Source: an uncultured Verrucomicrobiota bacterium (GTDB lineage Bacteria > Verrucomicrobiota > Verrucomicrobiia > Limisphaerales > UBA9464). Taken from it: 64,000 bases of DNA. The first letter of the stretch is position 1. Every line of letters begins with the position of its first letter. Location of the stretch: contig CAIVQH010000060.1 of the NCBI GenBank assembly GCA_903907995.1, forward strand, positions 310,001-374,000, written 5' to 3'. Shown piece after piece: positions 59,790-64,000 of this stretch. The position numbers were made by a program, and so were the translations under genes. The notes below the pieces were generated by a model. That model ran no database searches. It was not told the DNA's origin and worked only from the letters and a program-made list of their open reading frames with translations.

Positions 59790-60623
59790 TTACTTCGGAA
59801 TCCGCGCGCTGGTTCGCTGCTGGATCCAGACCAAGTCCAGGTTGCCGTGGGAGGGCACGTTCAGTGCGAGGGGGCCGGTCAACAGAGTGCGCTGATCCTG
59901 CCAGCGATGGTATTCCGTATGGCCATCGGCGAAAGTGAATGCGCCCCCGGAGTCGTGGTGGACGGCCGGCCAGTCAATCCATTGCGGGGTCTGTGCGGAA
60001 ACCGCAAAGGTATCGTCGTTAATGCTGTAGGGATGCTCATCCAGGAACGTGAACAGGCGGTCCGGCGACGGTGAAAGCATGTCGGCATAGCGGCCGTAGG
60101 TCAGCCAGGTCTTGCCGACGGTGTGGCCATACCCGCCGTCCAGCCAGGGGCCGTCGGTGGCGACCACGCCACCCTTGAGAGGGTTGGTTCCGACGGCAGC
60201 ATTCAGCGAATAACTCCGTGCCTGGGGCACATATTGTCCCGTGCTGCGCTGGGTCAGGCGGTCGGCGGGGCAATGGTAGACCATCGGGACACCGGCCAGA
60301 TAGGGAGTCAGCCTTGATTTCGCCGGGTCACGCAAAATGGCGGTATTGGTGAAGTCAGGCGAGCCGAGGGCCACAATCCCGGCAACCCATTCCTTCGCAC
60401 TCGCCCCGGTGTTGCCCGGAAGCCATCCGCGGTTGTCTTCCGCGTACAGAGTCATCCCGCGAGCCAATGTCTGCAGATTGGCCAGACAGACTGTGGTTTT
60501 GGCCTGGGCGGGACGCGAGGCCGCTGTCATTAGCGGCAGCAGTAGAGCCAAAGCGGCCACCACCGCCAGCAGTTCGAGACGGGTAAATGCGGCAGAAAGA
60601 TGTGGCGTACGCTTGTCCTTCAT
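59790..60623 (-). CDS. Prepilin-like protein with H...DG C-terminal motif
   Basis: 277 residues from ATG 60623; a TTG further up is less likely. Prepilin-like start A-A-F-T-R-L-E-L-L-A-V-V with Glu at +5. C-terminal FTFADGHTEYHRW with a VHHDSGG before it fits the H-X9-DG type. It ends 14 nt from the palindromic element, which may act as its terminator. Confidence 0.82.
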   Translation of the reverse strand: MKDKRTPHLSAAFTRLELLAVVAALALLLPLMTAASRPAQAKTTVCLANLQTLARGMTLYAEDNRGWLPGNTGASAKEWVAGIVALGSPDFTNTAILRDPAKSRLTPYLAGVPMVYHCPADRLTQRSTGQYVPQARSYSLNAAVGTNPLKGGVVATDGPWLDGGYGHTVGKTWLTYGRYADMLSPSPDRLFTFLDEHPYSINDDTFAVSAQTPQWIDWPAVHHDSGGAFTFADGHTEYHRWQDQRTLLTGPLALNVPSHGNLDLVWIQQRTSARIPK

Positions 60624-60823
60624 GCAGGCAGCTGGATCGATCAGAACATTAGCCAAAATGCAGCCACTTCAGCGAGCCAAAAACCGGATGCTCGACATGC
60701 GGAGAGAGGCTGATATGGGCGGAACAGCGCCGATCTCCCCTTCCCGTCCTAGCCTGCCCGGGTTAATCCTGCGCCATCGACACCGCCTCCCCATCCCGTC
60801 CTGCCGAAACCCCCAGCCCCCCC

Positions 60824-61888
60824 ATGGCGGGTGCCTCATGGCGTCCACTCGCATTCTTGGCGCTGTGGACACTCGTCGGTCTCGCCTTTGCCGGGCAGCT
60901 CTATCTCACTCAGACGAAGCTCGGTACCCCGGTCACCTGGCAGTTCGCGGTCACGCGGTCGCTGGCGGACTGGTACGTGTTCGCCCTGCTGTCGTTGCCG
61001 GCCATCGCCTTCGCCCGGAAGTTTCCGCTCGGGAGTGCGCCGCTGCGGCTGCTCTTCGCGGTCCATCTGGTGGCCAGCCTCGTGTTCTCGCTCGTTTGGA
61101 TGCTTCTGCGCGCCGGCGTGGCGGTTTGGCTGGAAAACCAGTCCTTCACCGACACGCTGCAACACGCGCTCGTGGCCACACTGTTCTTTAACCTCCTGGT
61201 CTATTGGGTCGTCGTGGCGGTGGCGCATGCCGTGGGTTTTTACCGCAGCCTCCGGGAACGCGAACGCCGAACGCTCGAACTCGAAAAACATGTCACCGAG
61301 GCGCGCCTGCTCGCCTTGCAGATGCAGCTCAACCCGCATTTCCTCTTCAACGCCCTCCACGGCATCAGCGCGCTCATGTACCGCGACGTGGACGCCGCCG
61401 ACCGGATGCTCGTGCGCCTCAGCGAGTTGCTCCGCCACGCACTCGATCGCACCGACGCCCAGCGCGTGCCCCTGCGCGATGAATTGGCCTTCCTCGACCG
61501 CTACCTGGAACTGGAGCAGATCCGTTTCGGCGGCCGCCTGAGTGTGCGGCATGCGATCGAGGACGCCGTCCGCGACGCGCTGGTGCCGAACCTGATCCTG
61601 CAACCGCTGGTCGAAAACGCGCTGAAACACGGCATTGAACCGCAGGTAAAGCCCGGGGTCATCACCTTGCGGGCCTGCCTTGTGGACGGACACCGCGTGC
61701 GCCTCGAAGTCGAGGACAACGGACGCGGACTCGCTCCCGGAAAATCCGCCGAGGGCGGCATCGGCACCGCCAACTCGCGCAGCCGCCTCACCCAGCTCTA
61801 CGGTACGCGGGCGCAGATCGAGTTTCTGAGCGGAGCGGACGGCGGCCTGCGTGTCGTCATGGAATTTCCGCTGGAACAAACCTCCTGA
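60824..61888 (+). CDS. LytS-type membrane sensor histidine kinase
   Basis: 354 residues from ATG 60824. Four transmembrane helices (to about 140) form the sensor part, followed by a coiled coil (RSLRERERRTLELEKHV) and the His_kinase domain (PF06580) with the phospho-acceptor histidine in LQMQLNPHFLFNALHGI. The HATPase_c domain has LVENALKHGIEP (N box), VEDNGRGL (G1-like) and GIGTANSRSRL (G2). Partners are LytTR-type response regulators; none is encoded within the window. Confidence 0.93.
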   Translation: MAGASWRPLAFLALWTLVGLAFAGQLYLTQTKLGTPVTWQFAVTRSLADWYVFALLSLPAIAFARKFPLGSAPLRLLFAVHLVASLVFSLVWMLLRAGVAVWLENQSFTDTLQHALVATLFFNLLVYWVVVAVAHAVGFYRSLRERERRTLELEKHVTEARLLALQMQLNPHFLFNALHGISALMYRDVDAADRMLVRLSELLRHALDRTDAQRVPLRDELAFLDRYLELEQIRFGGRLSVRHAIEDAVRDALVPNLILQPLVENALKHGIEPQVKPGVITLRACLVDGHRVRLEVEDNGRGLAPGKSAEGGIGTANSRSRLTQLYGTRAQIEFLSGADGGLRVVMEFPLEQTS

Positions 61889-61923
61889 CCCGCGCGTATC
61901 GATTTTGCTGAATTTGCCTCCCC

Positions 61924-63345
61924 ATGAATCTCATGTTTCCGTTCCACCGGGTTATCGCTGCGCTAGCCGCCCTGCTACTGGCCTCAGCGTTCACCAATGC
62001 AGCCGCCCCGCTCCCGAAGCTGAGGGTCAGCGACAACCATCACTTCCTCGTGACCGAGACGGGCCAGCCGTTCTTCTGGCTGGGCGACACCGCGTGGGAA
62101 ATCTTCCACCGGCTCAACCGCGAGGACGCCGAGACCTACCTGAAAAACCGCGCCGCGTTGCGCTTCACCATGATCCAGGCGGTGGCGCTGGCGGAGTTCG
62201 ACGGGCTCACCGAACCCAATGCCTACGGGGAAAAACCGCTGATCGACAATGATCCCACGAAACCCAACGAGGCCTACTTCAAACATATGGACTGGATCGT
62301 CGCGAAGGCGAACGACCTCGGCCTTTACATCGGTTTCCTCCCGACGTGGGGCGACAAGTGGAACAAGAAATGGGGCGTCGGCCCGGAGATCTTCACGCCG
62401 CAAACCGCCGAAACTTACGGCGAATGGATTGGGCGACGCTACCGGGATGCCGGCCTGGTCTGGATCCTCGGTGGCGATCGGCCGGTGGAGAATGACGCCC
62501 AGAAGGAAATCCTGCGGGCGATGGCGCGCGGACTCCGCCGGGGTGACGGCGGCGCGCATCTGATCACACTGCATCCCACCGGCGGGTCTGGTTCGGCCCA
62601 GAGCTTTCACAATGAGGAATGGCTCGACTTCAACATGCGCCAAAACGGTCATCAGGCGGAATTCACGGGCCGCTACGACCAGACACGCGTGGATTACGAC
62701 CGCACCCCGGCCAAGCCGGTGATCGATGCCGAGCCGATCTATGAGGGGCATCCGATCTCGTTTGATGCGAAACGCTTCGGGCACTCGGTCGCCGCCGATG
62801 TGAGACGTCCGCTCTATTGGGACCTCTTCGGCGGCGCCTGCGGCCACACCTATGGTCACCATTCCGTATGGCAGATGTGGACGCCCGAGCGGAAACCCGT
62901 GAACAACCCGCTGATGGTCTGGACCGATGCCCTCAACGAGCCCGGCGCACGCCAAATGCAACACGGCCGCGCGTTGATCGAATCGCGCCCCTTCCTCACG
63001 CGTGTGCCCGATGATTCGGTGATCGTGACGGACCGTGTTGCGACCAGCGTGCCGGGTGCTGGCCGCTACCGCTTCGCCGCCACCCGCAACGAAGACGGCG
63101 CTTATGCTTTCGTCTATGTGCCCACGGGTCGGGCCTTCAGCGTGGATTTTACCAGGCTCAGCGGCAGCGAAGTGCGCGCCTGGTGGTTCAACCCGCGGGA
63201 CGGCAGCGCCAGCGAGATCGGAACGTTCCGCAAGGAGGGGACGCGACAATTCATGCCGCCCAGTCCTGACAGTGGCCACGACTGGGTGCTGGTGCTGGAC
63301 GATGCCGCGCGCAACTTCCCGGCTCCAGGGACGCCGCTCCACTGA
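61924..63345 (+). CDS. Apiosidase-like glycoside hydrolase (DUF4038 with collagen-binding-like C-terminus)
   Basis: 473 residues with a signal peptide ([17 protein letters not shown]). The catalytic domain matches DUF4038/GH140-like: [32 protein letters not shown], then [23 protein letters not shown], an [14 protein letters not shown] acid segment and [20 protein letters not shown]-terminal beta domain (Collagen_bind_2-like: [26 protein letters not shown]) completes it. GH140 enzymes cleave apiose from rhamnogalacturonan II; the true substrate here is unknown. Confidence 0.88.
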   Translation: MNLMFPFHRVIAALAALLLASAFTNAAAPLPKLRVSDNHHFLVTETGQPFFWLGDTAWEIFHRLNREDAETYLKNRAALRFTMIQAVALAEFDGLTEPNAYGEKPLIDNDPTKPNEAYFKHMDWIVAKANDLGLYIGFLPTWGDKWNKKWGVGPEIFTPQTAETYGEWIGRRYRDAGLVWILGGDRPVENDAQKEILRAMARGLRRGDGGAHLITLHPTGGSGSAQSFHNEEWLDFNMRQNGHQAEFTGRYDQTRVDYDRTPAKPVIDAEPIYEGHPISFDAKRFGHSVAADVRRPLYWDLFGGACGHTYGHHSVWQMWTPERKPVNNPLMVWTDALNEPGARQMQHGRALIESRPFLTRVPDDSVIVTDRVATSVPGAGRYRFAATRNEDGAYAFVYVPTGRAFSVDFTRLSGSEVRAWWFNPRDGSASEIGTFRKEGTRQFMPPSPDSGHDWVLVLDDAARNFPAPGTPLH

Positions 63346-63347
63346 CC

Positions 63348-64000
63348 ATGCCCGCGTCCTTAGAACCGCCCGAGCTTCGCCAGATCAGCCCATCGGAAGT
63401 GGAGTTCCCTGGTCGTCGGCTCGTTTACTTTGGGGGCAGCGATTACTTCCGGCTCTCGTGGCATGGGCGCGTGCGCGCTGCCGTGACGAAAGCCTCCGCC
63501 GAAGAAGGCCACAACGTGGCCGCCTCGCGCATGACCACGGGCAATCATCCGATCTTCGCCGAACTCGAACGCGCGCTCGCGAAGTTCTTCGGCTTCCCGG
63601 CGGCCCTGGTCACGGCCACCGGCTACACCGCACCGCTCACCGCCACGCAGGCGCTGACCGGCTTGGTCACCCACGTGGTCGTGGATGAACGCGCGCACAG
63701 TTGCCTCAAGGATGCCGCGCGACTGCTTGGCGTCGAAACGGTCTCCTTTGCCCACCGCGACCCTGCGGCCCTGAAAACGGCATTGAACGCGTGCGGACGG
63801 AAATCCAGACCGCTGGTGCTTACCGACGGCCTCTCTCCGCTCGAAGGCACCGTGCCCCCGCTCGCGGAATACCTCACGGTATTGCCATCCGCCGGTCTGC
63901 TGCTCGTCGATGACGCCCATGGAGTCGGCACGTTGGGCCGGCGAGGTCGCGGTGTGCTCGATGGACTGATGCGGCGTGATCCACGGGTGCTCCTCACACT
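63348..64000 (+). CDS. Alpha-oxoamine synthase family aminotransferase (BioF/KBL-like, 3' end beyond window)
   Basis: 217 codons from ATG 63348 to the right edge; no stop reached. It starts just after the hydrolase stop (TGACCATG). BioF/2-amino-3-ketobutyrate CoA ligase traits: VYFGGSDYFRLSWH, ASRMTTGNHPIFAELERALAKFFG, DERAHSCLKDAARLLG, LTDGLSPLEGTVPPL and LLLVDDAHGVGTLGRRGRG, which holds the PLP-contacting D-x-x-H region. The PLP lysine lies beyond the edge. BioF, KBL or a related acyl-CoA condensing enzyme cannot be told apart. Confidence 0.88.
   Translation, partial: MPASLEPPELRQISPSEVEFPGRRLVYFGGSDYFRLSWHGRVRAAVTKASAEEGHNVAASRMTTGNHPIFAELERALAKFFGFPAALVTATGYTAPLTATQALTGLVTHVVVDERAHSCLKDAARLLGVETVSFAHRDPAALKTALNACGRKSRPLVLTDGLSPLEGTVPPLAEYLTVLPSAGLLLVDDAHGVGTLGRRGRGVLDGLMRRDPRVLLT

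Overview
The window is about 64 kb of GC-rich bacterial chromosome, densely coded on both strands. It most likely comes from the Verrucomicrobiota (Limisphaerales/Pedosphaera-like) or a close PVC relative. The signs are family-level: a PSCyt1-DUF1549-DUF1553 protein, a Tat-exported DUF1501 protein, a DUF2231-like membrane/cytochrome c fusion, a CRTAC1-like FG-GAP/ASPIC-UnbV protein, single prepilin-like proteins with a C-terminal H...DG motif, and a GYF_2/RDD/MoxR/DUF58 operon. No rRNA, tRNA or CRISPR array was seen.

Layout. 1-1783: 3'-truncated FG-GAP protein (minus). 1943-11625: a plus-strand operon of about ten genes: GYF_2/zinc-ribbon, B-box-like and other small membrane proteins, then DUF4129, DUF4350 (frameshifted), MoxR ATPase, DUF58, SpoIIM-like and RDD proteins; probably an envelope system with a MoxR chaperone at its centre. 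11651-16772: dtd, an SRPBCC protein, a fused rhamnulose-1-phosphate aldolase/dehydrogenase, an unknown membrane protein and rsgA. 17139-21112: membrane cytochrome, ppk1 and a PIG-L-type deacetylase. 21113-23305: an accessory islet, partly AT-rich, with an HTH remnant, an orphan DUF6527 protein, an unknown protein, a truncated DUF2200 gene and a small zinc-ribbon protein. 23338-35618: TIM-barrel isomerase, YggS-like PLP protein, HCX5R phosphatase, L-lactate permease, DEAD-box helicase, a leucine-rich-repeat protein interrupted by an in-frame TGA, archaeal-type phosphoglycerate mutase, lipA, a serine hydrolase, a coiled-coil protein and a carotenoid-synthesis membrane protein. 35767-41804 (minus): CPBP protease, a pseudouridine synthase/methyltransferase fusion and three consecutive CNNM/CBS proteins with stop/start overlaps. 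41974-47342: a Gly/Pro-rich unknown protein, nadD, larB, rlmN, hisH. 47375-56087: prepilin-like proteins, a lipoprotein, DUF3500 and the PSCyt1-DUF1549-DUF1553 / phosphoesterase / DUF1501 run. 56116-64000: AI-2E-type transporter, DUF2127, glycyl-tRNA synthetase, another prepilin-like protein, a LytS-type histidine kinase, an apiosidase-like hydrolase and a BioF/KBL-type aminotransferase cut by the right edge.

Themes. Short repeats recur: 7-nt-period arrays between and inside genes (4229, 45846, 51230), a 163-bp element with about 40-bp inverted ends (24340), related fragments (21228, 35663) and a 134-bp palindrome (59643). nadD sits just before larB, whose known substrate is NadD's product. 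Lactate also links the RhaD/dehydrogenase fusion (which makes lactaldehyde/lactate), the lactate permease and larB, although larA, larC and larE are not in the window. Start codons were chosen from domain fit and signal sequences because clear Shine-Dalgarno sequences are rare here.
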